Source of the DNA: Xenorhabdus mauleonii
Lineage (GTDB): Bacteria > Pseudomonadota > Gammaproteobacteria > Enterobacterales > Enterobacteriaceae
Length of the DNA: 64,000 nucleotides
NCBI RefSeq assembly: GCF_900113945.1
Contig: NZ_FORG01000003.1
Coordinates: 124,001 to 188,000, forward strand
Direction: 5' to 3'
Shown one piece after another: positions 24,997-34,701 of this stretch; position 1 is the stretch's first letter; each line of letters begins with the position of its first letter. Under the pieces are notes generated by a model that was not told where the DNA came from, did not search any database, and saw only the letters and a program-made list of their open reading frames with translations. The position numbers and the translations under genes were made by a program.

Positions 24997-27588
24997 GTGA
25001 ATAAACAGCAGCTTGCGGCGAAAATCTGGGAATCCGCTAACCAGATGCGTTCTAAAATTGAAGCCAACGAATACAAAGATTACATACTCGGCTTTATCTT
25101 CTACAAGTACCTAAGCGACCAGCTAGTGCTGTTTGTCACCAAACAAGGTATGACGCCCGAAGACATCAAAACCCTCAATGAAGAAGACGCTGACATCGTT
25201 GAATACGTGCAAAGCAACTTGGGTTACTTTATTGCCTACGATAATCTGTTTTCTACATGGGTTGATCCAACATCCGAATTTGATGAATCCAACGTGCGCG
25301 ATGCACTCTCGGCCTTTAGCCGCTTGATTTCGCCCACTTACAAAAAACTGTTTGAAGGCATTTTTACTACTCTGGAAACAGGTTTAAGCAAACTGGGTGA
25401 AAGTGCAGGCAAACGCACCAAAGCCATCAGCGACTTACTACACCTGATCAAAAGCATCCCGATGAATGGCAATCAAGGGTATGACGTACTGGGCTACATT
25501 TACGAATACCTGATTGAAAAATTTGCCGCCAATGCGGGTAAAAAAGCCGGTGAATTTTACACGCCTCATGAAGTTTCGGTACTCATGTCGAACATCATCG
25601 CCCACGAGTTAAAACACAAAGATACCATCAAAATTTACGACCCCACTTCCGGCTCTGGTTCGTTGCTGATCAATATCGGTGAAGCGGTCGAGAAATACGC
25701 TAAAAACAGAGACAGCATCACCTATTACGCCCAAGAGTTAAAAGCCAATACCTACAACCTAACCCGTATGAACCTCATCATGCGCGGTATTAAAGCCAGC
25801 AACATTAAAACCCGTAATGGCGACACCCTGGAAGAGGATTGGCCGTATTTTGATGACAGCGATCCTCAAGGCTCATACTACGCCTTACATGTCGATGCCG
25901 TGGTGTCCAACCCGCCTTACTCACAAAACTGGGACCCCAGCTTTAAAGATAGCGATCCACGCTATTCACGGTTTGGCCTGGCACCTAAAACCAAAGCGGA
26001 TTTTGCTTTTTTACTGCACGACCTCTATCACCTAAAGCCCGATGGCATTATGGCTATCGTGCTACCTCATGGTGTCTTGTTCCGTGGTGGTGAAGAAGGT
26101 GAAATTCGCAAGCAACTGATTGAACAGAATCATATTGATGCCATTATTGGTTTACCGGCCAATATCTTTTTTGGCACCGGCATTCCTACGGTGATTTTGA
26201 TACTCAAGCAAAAACGCCAAAACACCGATGTATTGGTGGTCGATGCCTCCAAACACTTTATGAAAGAAGGCAAAAACAACAAACTGCAAGCCAGTGATAT
26301 CAAGCGCATTACTGATGCGGTGATTAACCGAGAGAGTATCGACAAGTTCTCGCAACTGGTGAGCAAAGAAACCCTGCGCGACAATGGTTACAATCTCAAC
26401 ATACCACGCTATGTGGATTCTTCAGCAGCGGCAGAAAGCTGGGATTTACACGCCACCATGCTCGGCGGTATTCCCAATAGCGAAATTGCCCTGTTAGACA
26501 ACTTTTGGCAAGCCTTCCCGCAATTGCGCAGTGCTTTGTTTACCCCAAAATCAGCCGCTTACAGTGAGCTGGCTATTAATAAACAAGACGTCAATGCCAA
26601 CATTAGCGGACATCCGCAAGTGTTAGAATTTATAAGCACCTATAAGCAAGCCTTTAATGGTTTTGATGACCACCTAAATGCCCAGTTAATACAAAACTGG
26701 GAAAGTGTAAAACGTAACCAACAAGAATCGGTATTAAGTGCCGAGCTATTTTCTCGCTTAGCCCCCATTGCCTTAATCGACAAATACCAGGCTTATCAAT
26801 ATCTAAACAGCCAATGGCAACTCATCAGCACCGATTTAGAAATGATGCAAACCGAAGGCTTTGCCGCCACCAAACAAGTTGACCCCAATATTGTTATAAA
26901 GAAAAAAAACGGCCAGGACACCGAAGTACAAGAAGGTTGGAAAGGCCACATACTGCCCTTTGATTTAGTGCAGAAAACTTACTTAAGTGATGACTTAAAA
27001 GCCCTGGCAGATAAAGAAACCCACCTGACGGAAATCGCCAGCACGCTGGAAGAAATTTTAGAATCTCTGACCGAAGAAGAAAAAGAACAAGATACGGTCA
27101 AAGAAAACAAAGACGGCTTTGCCAATGCCGAATTAAGCAAGGCCGCCAAAGCCTTCTTGAAAGAACAAAAAGACAGCAACGTTAAATTCGCAGAAGAAAG
27201 CTATGAAGCCAAAATCATTCGCGCAAGCAAATTAATTGATGAAGAAAAAAACCTGAAAAAAATGGTCAAAGATGCGGCCGCTGCCCTGCACTCAGAAACC
27301 AAAAAAACCATCGAAGCATTAACCGATGAACAAGTGAACAACCTGCTGCACCTTAAATGGATTGCACCATTAAGCACCGAACTCGTAGCTATGCCAAACG
27401 CAGTGATTAGCCAGCTAACCCGCCAAGTGCAAGCCCTTGCTGATAAATATGCCGTCACCTATTCGCAAGTCTCCCATGCGATAAAAACCACCAAGCAAGA
27501 ACTGGCGGAAATGATGGGTGAGCTCACTGGCAATGAGTTTGATATGCAGGGCTTAGCTGAGCTTACCAGCTTATTGAAGGGGGAATAA
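24997..27588 (+). CDS. hsdM: type I restriction-modification DNA methyltransferase subunit HsdM
   Basis: N6-adenine methyltransferase subunit of a type I system, 863 residues. The HsdM N-terminal domain starts MNKQQLAAKIWESANQMR. The SAM-binding motif is in YDPTSGSGSLL (214-224) and the catalytic NPPY at 305-308. It is longer than the usual 500-540 residues: the extra C-terminal part is Lys/Glu-rich and helical (for example LEEILESLTEEEKEQD), possibly a coiled coil. The start is GTG. It is followed within two bases by hsdS, so the three hsd genes form one operon. It methylates host DNA with HsdS and is part of the HsdR2M2S nuclease. Confidence 0.93.
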   Translation: MNKQQLAAKIWESANQMRSKIEANEYKDYILGFIFYKYLSDQLVLFVTKQGMTPEDIKTLNEEDADIVEYVQSNLGYFIAYDNLFSTWVDPTSEFDESNVRDALSAFSRLISPTYKKLFEGIFTTLETGLSKLGESAGKRTKAISDLLHLIKSIPMNGNQGYDVLGYIYEYLIEKFAANAGKKAGEFYTPHEVSVLMSNIIAHELKHKDTIKIYDPTSGSGSLLINIGEAVEKYAKNRDSITYYAQELKANTYNLTRMNLIMRGIKASNIKTRNGDTLEEDWPYFDDSDPQGSYYALHVDAVVSNPPYSQNWDPSFKDSDPRYSRFGLAPKTKADFAFLLHDLYHLKPDGIMAIVLPHGVLFRGGEEGEIRKQLIEQNHIDAIIGLPANIFFGTGIPTVILILKQKRQNTDVLVVDASKHFMKEGKNNKLQASDIKRITDAVINRESIDKFSQLVSKETLRDNGYNLNIPRYVDSSAAAESWDLHATMLGGIPNSEIALLDNFWQAFPQLRSALFTPKSAAYSELAINKQDVNANISGHPQVLEFISTYKQAFNGFDDHLNAQLIQNWESVKRNQQESVLSAELFSRLAPIALIDKYQAYQYLNSQWQLISTDLEMMQTEGFAATKQVDPNIVIKKKNGQDTEVQEGWKGHILPFDLVQKTYLSDDLKALADKETHLTEIASTLEEILESLTEEEKEQDTVKENKDGFANAELSKAAKAFLKEQKDSNVKFAEESYEAKIIRASKLIDEEKNLKKMVKDAAAALHSETKKTIEALTDEQVNNLLHLKWIAPLSTELVAMPNAVISQLTRQVQALADKYAVTYSQVSHAIKTTKQELAEMMGELTGNEFDMQGLAELTSLLKGE

Positions 27589-27589
27589 G

Positions 27590-28783
27590 ATGAGTATGGA
27601 TAAAAAGGTGCCTGAGATTCGGTATAAGGGATTTAATGATCAGTGGCAAGAGAGAGAATTTTCACACTTCGCTACAAGAGTATCAACACATCATCAAAGT
27701 ACATGTCTAGCTTGTGTTGAATACGAAGATATAGTCGCAGGGAAAGGCATATTCAATAAGGACATCCAGCAGAAAAAAAACTTTAAAACTGGCTTAAAAT
27801 TTGAAGCTGGAGATGTTGTATTTGGAAAATTGCGACCCTATCTGAAAAACTGGTTTCTAGCTGACTTTGAAGGACTCGCAGTTGGAGATTTTTGGGTGTT
27901 ACGTGCCAACAATGTTGCAAGTACGTTTTTGTTTTCTTTAATTCAAACCAATAGATTTGAATTTATTTCAAACCTTTCAGCGGGCTCTAAAATGCCTCGT
28001 TCTGATTGGGGACTTGTATCCACCTCTTGTTTTTTTGTTCCTAAGAATATTTCTGAAAGCAATGAAATAGGCAACTACTTTCAAAAACTTGACGCGCTTA
28101 TCAACCAACATCAACAAAAGCATGACAAACTCTGCAAGTTTAAAAAATCCATGCTGGAAAAAATGTTCCCTAAACAAGGCAAAACCATGCCAGAAATTCG
28201 TTTTAAAGGGTTCAGTGGGGAATGGGAGGAGAAGGAATTAGGTGAATTAGCTGAAATTGTTCGTGGTGCAAGCCCTCGCCCGATAGAAGATCCTAAATGG
28301 TTCGACAATCAATCAAGTGTTGGTTGGTTACGCATTAGAGATGTGACCGAGCAAGATGGCAGGATCCACTATTTGGAACAAAGAATTTCAAAACTTGGCC
28401 AAGAAAAGACTCGTGTATTGCATGAGAAACACCTGCTGTTAAGCATAGCAGCTAGTGTTGGTAAACCTGTAGTTAACTATGTTCAAACTGGGGTTCACGA
28501 TGGTTTCTTAATATTCAAAAAACCGCTTTTTGAACTTGAGTTTATGTATCAATGGTTAAAATCCTTTGAAGCAAAGTGGCAACAATTTGGCCAACCAGGA
28601 AGCCAGATTAACCTAAACTCCGATATTGTAAAAAGCCAGACTGTAACTATTCCTACAAAAGAAGAACAAATCGCTATCGGCAACTACTTTAAAAAGCTTG
28701 ATGACCTAATCAACCGACACCAACAACAAATAACCAAGCTCAATAACATCAAGCAAGCCTGCTTGAGCAAAATGTTTGTATAG
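27590..28783 (+). CDS. hsdS: type I restriction-modification specificity subunit HsdS
   Basis: Specificity subunit of 397 residues with two target-recognition domains. Each half begins with a similar phrase, PEIRYKGFNDQWQERE (start) and PEIRFKGFSGEWEEKE (middle). Each ends in a helical spacer with matching phrases, GNYFQKLDALINQHQQ and GNYFKKLDDLINRHQQ. These repeats let the protein bind two half-sites and dock two HsdM. The recognition sequence cannot be read from the protein. The start lies one base after the hsdM stop, with a GGGGG site upstream. Confidence 0.93.
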   Translation: MSMDKKVPEIRYKGFNDQWQEREFSHFATRVSTHHQSTCLACVEYEDIVAGKGIFNKDIQQKKNFKTGLKFEAGDVVFGKLRPYLKNWFLADFEGLAVGDFWVLRANNVASTFLFSLIQTNRFEFISNLSAGSKMPRSDWGLVSTSCFFVPKNISESNEIGNYFQKLDALINQHQQKHDKLCKFKKSMLEKMFPKQGKTMPEIRFKGFSGEWEEKELGELAEIVRGASPRPIEDPKWFDNQSSVGWLRIRDVTEQDGRIHYLEQRISKLGQEKTRVLHEKHLLLSIAASVGKPVVNYVQTGVHDGFLIFKKPLFELEFMYQWLKSFEAKWQQFGQPGSQINLNSDIVKSQTVTIPTKEEQIAIGNYFKKLDDLINRHQQQITKLNNIKQACLSKMFV

Positions 28784-28792
28784 GGAGTGCAC

Positions 28793-31700
28793 ATGATCAC
28801 CTTCAAAAACGAAGCGCAATTTGAGCAGGCCTTTATTGAGGTACTCACCAACAAAGGTTGGGAGCCGGAAATACTCAAAAACAAAACTGAAGCGGATTTG
28901 CTACAAAATTGGGCATCCATTTTGTTTGAAAATAATCGCCAGCGGGATCGCTTAAACGATGTCCCGCTTACCGCGACTGAAATGCAGCAAATTATTGAGC
29001 AAATCAAAGAACTTAAAACACCGCTCAAGCTCAACGGCTTAATTAATGGCAAAACTGTGGCCATTAAGCGCGATAACCCAGCCGATACTTTGCATATGGG
29101 CAAAGAAGTCAGCTTAAAAATATACGATCGTCAGGAAATTGCTGCAGGTCAAAGCCGTTACCAAATTGTACAGCAGCCTAAATTTGAACGCGGAAGCCCT
29201 TTGCGTAACGACAGACGAGGTGATGTGTTGTTACTGATTAACGGTATGCCGGTGATCCATGTAGAGTTAAAGCGCAGTGGCATTCCAGTTAGCCAAGCGG
29301 TGAACCAAATTGAAAAATACAGTAAAGAGAGCGTATTTAGCGGCCTATTTTCGCTTATCCAGGTATTTGTGGCCATGGAACCAAACGAGGCTAAATACTT
29401 TGCCAATCCTGGGCTAGATGGCAAATTTAACCCAGACTATCAATTTAACTGGGCCGATTTTAATAACGAACCCATGAACCATTGGAAAGACATCGCCTCT
29501 ACCTTACTTTCTATCCCCATGGCGCACCAGTTGATTGGCTTTTATACCGTTGCCGACGATACAGACGGCGTGCTTAAAGTGATGCGCAGTTATCAGTATT
29601 ACGCCGCTAATGCGATATCTGACAAAGTGGCCAAAACCAACTGGCAGCAATTGGGCAGCGCCGCCAATAACCCCGATCGCCTTGGTGGTTATGTGTGGCA
29701 TACCACGGGTTCGGGTAAAACCATGACCAGTTTTAAATCGGCACAGTTGATTGCACAATCGAAAGATGCCGATAAAGTGATTTTTTTAATGGACAGGATT
29801 GAGCTGGGTACTCAGTCGCTCGCGGAATATCGCAATTTTGCTGGTGATGGCGAAGACGTACAAGCCACCGAAAATACTCATGTACTCATTACCAAATTAA
29901 AAAGCAGTACACCTGCCGATACGTTAATTGTTAGCTCCATTCAAAAAATGAGTAATATTTTTGAAGAAGCTGATGATGAGGGAACAGCAACAAATTCAGC
30001 TGACATAGAAAAAATCCGAGCTAAGCGCCTGGTATTTATTATTGATGAAGCACATCGCTCGACGATGAGTGGAGGCAAAGAAAATAAGCTAGGCATGTTG
30101 GTAAGCATTAAAAAAACATTCCCTAAGGCACTCTTTTTTGGCTTTACCGGTACACCAATTCATGATGAAAATAAAATCAATCGCAATACTACCGCTGATG
30201 TTTTTGGTAACGAGTTGCATCGCTATAGCATAGCAGATGGTATACGTGATGGTAACGTTTTGGGTTTTGATCCTTACAAAGTGCCTACTTTTAGAGATAG
30301 TGACTTAAGAAAAGAAGTTGCATTAGAACAAGCCAAGGCTGATTCGGTTGCTGATGCGATGGCGGATCCAGCCAAAAAGAAAAAGTTTAATCACTTTATA
30401 AAAGATGTACCTATGGCAGGCTACAAAGATGCCACGGGTAAATATCACAAAGGAATTGAAGACTATGTACCTAAAAGCCAATATTTAACGGCTACCCACC
30501 AGGAAAAAGTCGTCAGTGACATCTTAGATAAATGGGATGTACTCAGCCAAGACAATAAATTCCACGCCATTTTGGCCACTGACAGCATTGCCGAAGCCAT
30601 TGACTATTACCGCCGTTTAAAAGCCGCCAAACCTGAACTGAAAGTATCGGCTCTATTTGACTCGAATATTGATAACGACGGTAGTGGTGACCGAGGCCCC
30701 ACCTTTAAAGGCGATGGCCTAAATGAAATTATGGCCGACTATAATACGCGTTACGGCCAAGATTTTGATTTTGCCCGCCATGCGGCCTTTAAAAAAGATT
30801 TAGCGGCACGACTTGCCCATAAAAAGCCCTACGAACGCATTCATACCGAGCCTTCAAAGCAATTAGATTTACTGATTGTGGTGGCTCAAATGCTCACTGG
30901 CTTTGACTCTAAATGGCTTAATACCTTGTATTTAGATAAGGTGATTAAATATCAAAATATTATTCAAGCGTTCTCACGCACCAATCGCTTGTTTGGCCCC
31001 GACAAACCCCACGGCATCATCCGTTATTACCGCTATCCACACACCATGGAGCAGCACATTAACGATGCGGTAAAACTCTATTCCGGCGACAGACCTATCG
31101 GCTTATTTGTTGATAGGTTGGAAAGCAATCTTGAAGCCATGAATGAATTAGTGGCAGATATTACCGAGCTGTTTGTCAGCGCCGGTGTCGAGAATTTTGA
31201 AAAACTGCCAGACGATATAGAAGTCTGTGCCCAATTTGCCAAATTATTTAACACCTTTAGCCAGCACCTAGAAGCAGCTAAAGTACAAGGTTTGCATTGG
31301 GAACAGTCGGTCTATTCATTTACTGAAAATGATGATGGACATAAGGTAACGCTGGCTATAGACGAACAAACCTACTTGAGCCTAGTCCTGCGTTACAAAG
31401 AGTTAGTAGCCAAAGGTGATGGCGATAGCGCAGGTGGCGGCGATGTGCCGTTTGATATCAGTGGTTATTTAACTGAAATAGATACCGGCAAAATCGATGC
31501 CGACTACATGAACAGCCGCTTTGATAAATATTTAAAAGAGCTGAACAAACACCAAGACTTTACGAGCATTGAAACTACATTAAATGAGTTGCACAAGTCA
31601 TTTGCCTCGCTCACCCAAAGCGAGCAAAAGTACGCCAAGCTCTTCTTACACGACTTGCAGCGCGGCGATGCACAGTTAATTGAAGGCTATACTTTCAGAG

Positions 31701-32029
31701 ACTACATCAACACCTACAAAGATAATGCAGAAAACGTGCAATTAAACGCCGTTGTTAATGCTCTTGGTTTAGATAAAGAACGGCTCAAAGCATTAATGGC
31801 TGATAGTGTTAATGAGAAAAACCTCAACGATTTTGGTCGCTTCGATGCACTAAAAGAAACAGTAGATAAAGCAAAAGCCAAGGTCTATTTTGAAAAACAA
31901 GACGGCGTAACTATACCTCCATTTAAGCTCAATATTCGCATTGATCAGTTTTTAAAGCAGTTTATTTTTACACAACCGGATGAACTCTTAAGTGATGTTG
32001 TTAACATACCAGATGGAACATTGGAATAA
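28793..32029 (+). CDS. hsdR: type I restriction endonuclease subunit HsdR
   Basis: Restriction and translocase subunit, 1078 residues. The N-terminal PD-(D/E)xK nuclease is seen as RRGDVLLLING...HVELKRSG (Asp near 144, Glu and Lys near 158-160). The SF2 motor follows, with Walker A HTTGSGKTMTS near 304-313, the DEAD-type box in FIIDEAHRS, FGFTGTP, and late helicase motif VAQMLTGFDS. It cuts unmethylated DNA after ATP-driven translocation. A GTG two codons earlier is possible, but the ATG is better spaced from GGGAG. All key motifs are present, so the system looks intact. Confidence 0.93.
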   Translation: MITFKNEAQFEQAFIEVLTNKGWEPEILKNKTEADLLQNWASILFENNRQRDRLNDVPLTATEMQQIIEQIKELKTPLKLNGLINGKTVAIKRDNPADTLHMGKEVSLKIYDRQEIAAGQSRYQIVQQPKFERGSPLRNDRRGDVLLLINGMPVIHVELKRSGIPVSQAVNQIEKYSKESVFSGLFSLIQVFVAMEPNEAKYFANPGLDGKFNPDYQFNWADFNNEPMNHWKDIASTLLSIPMAHQLIGFYTVADDTDGVLKVMRSYQYYAANAISDKVAKTNWQQLGSAANNPDRLGGYVWHTTGSGKTMTSFKSAQLIAQSKDADKVIFLMDRIELGTQSLAEYRNFAGDGEDVQATENTHVLITKLKSSTPADTLIVSSIQKMSNIFEEADDEGTATNSADIEKIRAKRLVFIIDEAHRSTMSGGKENKLGMLVSIKKTFPKALFFGFTGTPIHDENKINRNTTADVFGNELHRYSIADGIRDGNVLGFDPYKVPTFRDSDLRKEVALEQAKADSVADAMADPAKKKKFNHFIKDVPMAGYKDATGKYHKGIEDYVPKSQYLTATHQEKVVSDILDKWDVLSQDNKFHAILATDSIAEAIDYYRRLKAAKPELKVSALFDSNIDNDGSGDRGPTFKGDGLNEIMADYNTRYGQDFDFARHAAFKKDLAARLAHKKPYERIHTEPSKQLDLLIVVAQMLTGFDSKWLNTLYLDKVIKYQNIIQAFSRTNRLFGPDKPHGIIRYYRYPHTMEQHINDAVKLYSGDRPIGLFVDRLESNLEAMNELVADITELFVSAGVENFEKLPDDIEVCAQFAKLFNTFSQHLEAAKVQGLHWEQSVYSFTENDDGHKVTLAIDEQTYLSLVLRYKELVAKGDGDSAGGGDVPFDISGYLTEIDTGKIDADYMNSRFDKYLKELNKHQDFTSIETTLNELHKSFASLTQSEQKYAKLFLHDLQRGDAQLIEGYTFRDYINTYKDNAENVQLNAVVNALGLDKERLKALMADSVNEKNLNDFGRFDALKETVDKAKAKVYFEKQDGVTIPPFKLNIRIDQFLKQFIFTQPDELLSDVVNIPDGTLE

Positions 32030-32031
32030 TC

Positions 32032-32139
32032 ATGAACAAGAACTCAAATTCATGTTGGTTTGTCCGTTCATTCTATGGCAATTCCACTTTATCCCTCATT
32101 TTTCAAAAGGTTCTTAATGTATTACCAAAAAATTTGTAA
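32032..32139 (+). pseudogene. possible 5' fragment of a restriction-associated gene
   Basis: A 35-codon frame begins two bases after hsdR: Met-Asn-Lys then SNSCWFVRSFYGN. A WFV-x-x-S/A-x-x-G start is seen in several McrB/EVE-type restriction proteins, so this may be the stump of a fourth operon gene. The frame ends quickly and nothing similar follows. Low confidence. Confidence 0.3.
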
Positions 32140-32272
32140 TTCACCCAAGGCAAGTTAATCGTAGGAGCATAAGTCCATTCGCTTTCGCTATCTCAATGAT
32201 ACTGTACAGCAAGATACTGGCTGACATCAGTACTGTTTAGATTATTGGGTCAGTAAGATAAAACGATATCCT

Positions 32273-32298
32273 AAACGGGTACTCAGAGGTACCCGTTT
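32273..32298. terminator. stem-loop between hsdR and the SIR2-like gene
   Basis: AAACGGGTAC and GTACCCGTTT form a perfect 10-bp stem with loop TCAGAG. It lies between convergent operons and may stop transcription from both sides; the T tract is short. The surrounding region 32140-32412 shows no other feature. Confidence 0.55.
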
Positions 32299-32412
32299 AA
32301 AAGATTAATCAAGTGTATGTTCACAATTAACACGTTAATAACGATCAAATGCCACACACTCCTTTCCCTCATAAAAATTGAATTTCCCAATAACGCCACT
32401 ACAGTATGTCAA

Positions 32413-33453
32413 TTAGTTACCCCAAACATTAACTGTTTTTGCATCGAAAATCTTAACTTTTGCGTGAAATTTTGATTGTATTGAATGTATATGTTCCGCA
32501 TCCTTATCAGAATAAACTCCAATATAAACACTCCATAATTTTGGCGGAGTTTTATTTTGAGCATGGGTAGCTTTATTGATTGCTTCAATGATATGCTCAT
32601 CATACTCACCAAAGTTAAAACCGAAAGTAATCAAAGAACCATCTAATGATGATAATTTATCAAAACAATAAGACAGATATCTATTGTGCCTAATATGGCT
32701 AAGTTTCTCATCGCCATTACCGGCCGTTACAAATATTGGATAACTCCCTCTGTCGAGTCTTTTTTTAATTTTCTCTATTAGAAAATTACTCTGATCATAT
32801 TGTTCTTTTTCAATATCAACCCCAGAGTCAAAAATATGTAAAGCACCATGTAAATAATGAATGTTCTGGTTATCTATATTGGGTCCCCAAACAAGATCAG
32901 AATATTCAGGTGTTTTACCACGAAGAACTTCATCAAGATTTTCTATCTCTCGGCCAAATCCATCAATAGCATTTTCAACATGCTGTCGCATAAGGGTCCA
33001 GTACAACAACATGTCATAGTTAGTAGAGAATATATGCCCACCGCTTTTAATAAATAAATTCAAAAATTCAGCGCAAGCAATTATCTTTTTTTCTGGTATC
33101 TTATATACATGTTCTGGGTGAAGTTGATGTATTGAGCTTAGCAATCCCTCTTTCAATTTTTTACTTGCTAAGATAATTTTTTCCTGTAATTTATTATCCG
33201 AACCAAAAGCCTCTAACAAGGCTAATGTTGTATCTAATTGCTGCATTACCAGTTCAAAATTTTTTGTTTTTATGACATCAAACAGTTTGTTTATTAATGA
33301 ATCATCTCTTGATGTCAAAAAATTATAGAGCGCATTATATGAAAATATCTTATTATCATAAGCCATACTAAAACCATTTCCCATAAGTAGAGAATATGGC
33401 CTAGAATTTTTATGTAGATGAGTAATTACTTCATCAAAATTCATCATTTCCAT
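32413..33453 (-). CDS. DUF4917 family protein with SIR2-like motifs
   Basis: A 346-residue protein matching the DUF4917 group. The N-terminal nucleotide-binding motif is SLLMGNGFSMAYD, the middle strand IFSTNYDMLLYW, then IHYLHGALHIFD and a late TFGFNFGEYDEHI. The GNG / TNYD / HG / GFS-like order is that of SIR2-like NAD-binding folds found in phage-defence proteins such as Thoeris ThsA and DSR proteins. NAD cleavage is inference. It converges on the type I operon inside the defence island. The start is the first Met; a Met two codons later is equally possible. Confidence 0.7.
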   Translation of the reverse strand: MEMMNFDEVITHLHKNSRPYSLLMGNGFSMAYDNKIFSYNALYNFLTSRDDSLINKLFDVIKTKNFELVMQQLDTTLALLEAFGSDNKLQEKIILASKKLKEGLLSSIHQLHPEHVYKIPEKKIIACAEFLNLFIKSGGHIFSTNYDMLLYWTLMRQHVENAIDGFGREIENLDEVLRGKTPEYSDLVWGPNIDNQNIHYLHGALHIFDSGVDIEKEQYDQSNFLIEKIKKRLDRGSYPIFVTAGNGDEKLSHIRHNRYLSYCFDKLSSLDGSLITFGFNFGEYDEHIIEAINKATHAQNKTPPKLWSVYIGVYSDKDAEHIHSIQSKFHAKVKIFDAKTVNVWGN

Positions 33454-33662
33454 TTAACTCTTCATTCTTGAAAAATATCCATATCTGGATGTTTTCGTTA
33501 TGGTTCATAACGCAAGACTAAAGAAGTAGTTAGAGAATAGCTGTAAACTGCATCACAATTATAGAGGTAATGACACTTTCAAATATTGATATAAGTCTGA
33601 TAACACTAAATAATCAAATATTCACAAATGCGCAATTAAAATACCGAGATAGATCATCAAAA

Positions 33663-33905
33663 CTATTTCAACATTTTTAAACTATTTTTAGCAAAATCAC
33701 ACGGACTCGCTACCTTTTCCCGATTCGCATCTAGATAATCCTCCCACCACGACAGCATATTCTCTTTACCGCCAGAGTGATAACATAGCATCAATATTTC
33801 GAGCCGTTAGGGGTGAACCAGCAACACCATGCCTTCACCATCAGTAAGCTTATAATTTTTTGCTTCAGGCTTAACTGTACGAACTTTTACATCACTCAAA
33901 ACCAT
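33663..33905 (-). pseudogene. decayed P4-type tyrosine integrase
   Basis: The minus strand begins with an intact integrase N-terminus, MVLSDVKVRTVKPEA, then NYKLTDGEGMVLLVHP, typical of the DUF4102 domain. A frameshift and an in-frame stop follow. Most of the protein, including the catalytic core, is deleted, and the frame resumes with the C-terminal end WWEDYLDANREK...PCDFAKNS, which parallels the intact integrase at 46.4-47.6 kb (WWADYLDANREK). A GGGA ribosome site precedes the ATG. It lies beside att repeat 2, as expected for the left island. Confidence 0.85.
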
Positions 33906-34053
33906 GATGCATTCCCTTTCAAGGGTTCTGTATGACACAAACATTATCAAATCAGAATATACCGGCACTTGTGCCCACATTAGAAAATTGATGTAGATAG
34001 AATCAAATTGGCTTAAATTGAATAAAAAAGTGAGGAAAAAACTTGCAGGTACT

Positions 34054-34119
34054 GAATTTCAGACATAAAAAAAGACGCTTCATTTTGCGTCTTGTTTTAT
34101 GGTGCGAAGGCCGGACTCG
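34054..34119. repeat. att-type direct repeat 2 (junction between the two islands)
   Basis: Same sequence as repeat 1 plus TGC, so that it contains ATGGTGCGAAGGCCGGACTC. This differs by one missing C from the tRNA-Leu end at 47786-47807. It separates the decayed-integrase island from the P4-like island. Confidence 0.8.
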
Positions 34120-34388
34120 CAAACTACAATAACAATATGAATTTAAACAATTTTAAAATCGTTAAATCCTTTAATGCCCCTTTTAATGCCCCCAGATAAC
34201 TTTATCCCTCTAACTTGTTCATCTATTTGATATGGAAGAATTTTATACATTATTTTATAAATTACCGCGTCGTGAAATAAAAAAGCCATAAGACTCCAAT
34301 ATGGTTAAATTACAAACACCATTTCAGTCACAGGCTTTATATAAAAATTTATTCTTTTCACGAAGTAGATCACAAATTGGGGAGAAGG

Positions 34389-34652
34389 TTATTTCTGTGG
34401 TTTATCGCGAACCTTACGTTCAATTAGTTGGCCATTAATATCAAAATAACGGCTAGGCCAGATTTCTGAAGGATGAATGCCTAGAAAATTCGCGATTATC
34501 CATTCGCCTTTCGGCCACGGACGGCTGAATGCATTTGCCAGTGTAGAAGAACTCAGTCCCGCTTCACGAGAGACTGCCGCTAAGGTAGTACCACGTTTAC
34601 GTAATGCGGCGATAATGTCGGCCTGATGCCAGTCTTTTTTAATTTCAATCAT
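34389..34652 (-). CDS. Ner/Nlp-family HTH regulator
   Basis: An 87-residue DNA-binding protein of the Mu Ner / Nlp (SfsB) type. It has KKDWHQADIIAALRKRG at the start, a helix-turn-helix in TLAAVSREAGLSSSTLANAF, and the typical PWPKGEWIIANFLGIHPSEIW segment. Ner is the early negative regulator of transposing phages, and relatives occur in P2/P4-type elements. It probably controls genes of the satellite. It reads away from the non-coding structured region that lies upstream of its start. Confidence 0.85.
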   Translation of the reverse strand: MIEIKKDWHQADIIAALRKRGTTLAAVSREAGLSSSTLANAFSRPWPKGEWIIANFLGIHPSEIWPSRYFDINGQLIERKVRDKPQK

Positions 34653-34701
34653 TCCTGCTACCCCTTTCCATTAATGAATATTGATGGTGGCGATTCAAGC
34701 A

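Larger units (their letters stand above)
22987..34119. mobile_element. left genomic island (restriction-modification island)
   Basis: Bounded by the two 63/66-bp direct repeats that end in the tRNA-Leu 3' sequence. It holds an XRE regulator, a truncated HTH/WYL-type regulator, hsdM-hsdS-hsdR, a SIR2-like protein and an integrase remnant at the right edge. That is the layout of a tRNA-integrated defence island that has lost its integrase. Confidence 0.7.

Noticed and set aside
34054-34119. A second tRNA-Leu gene fragment counted as a functional tRNA
   Set aside because: Only about 20 bases of the tRNA 3' end are present, without anticodon or D arm; it is an att-type remnant.
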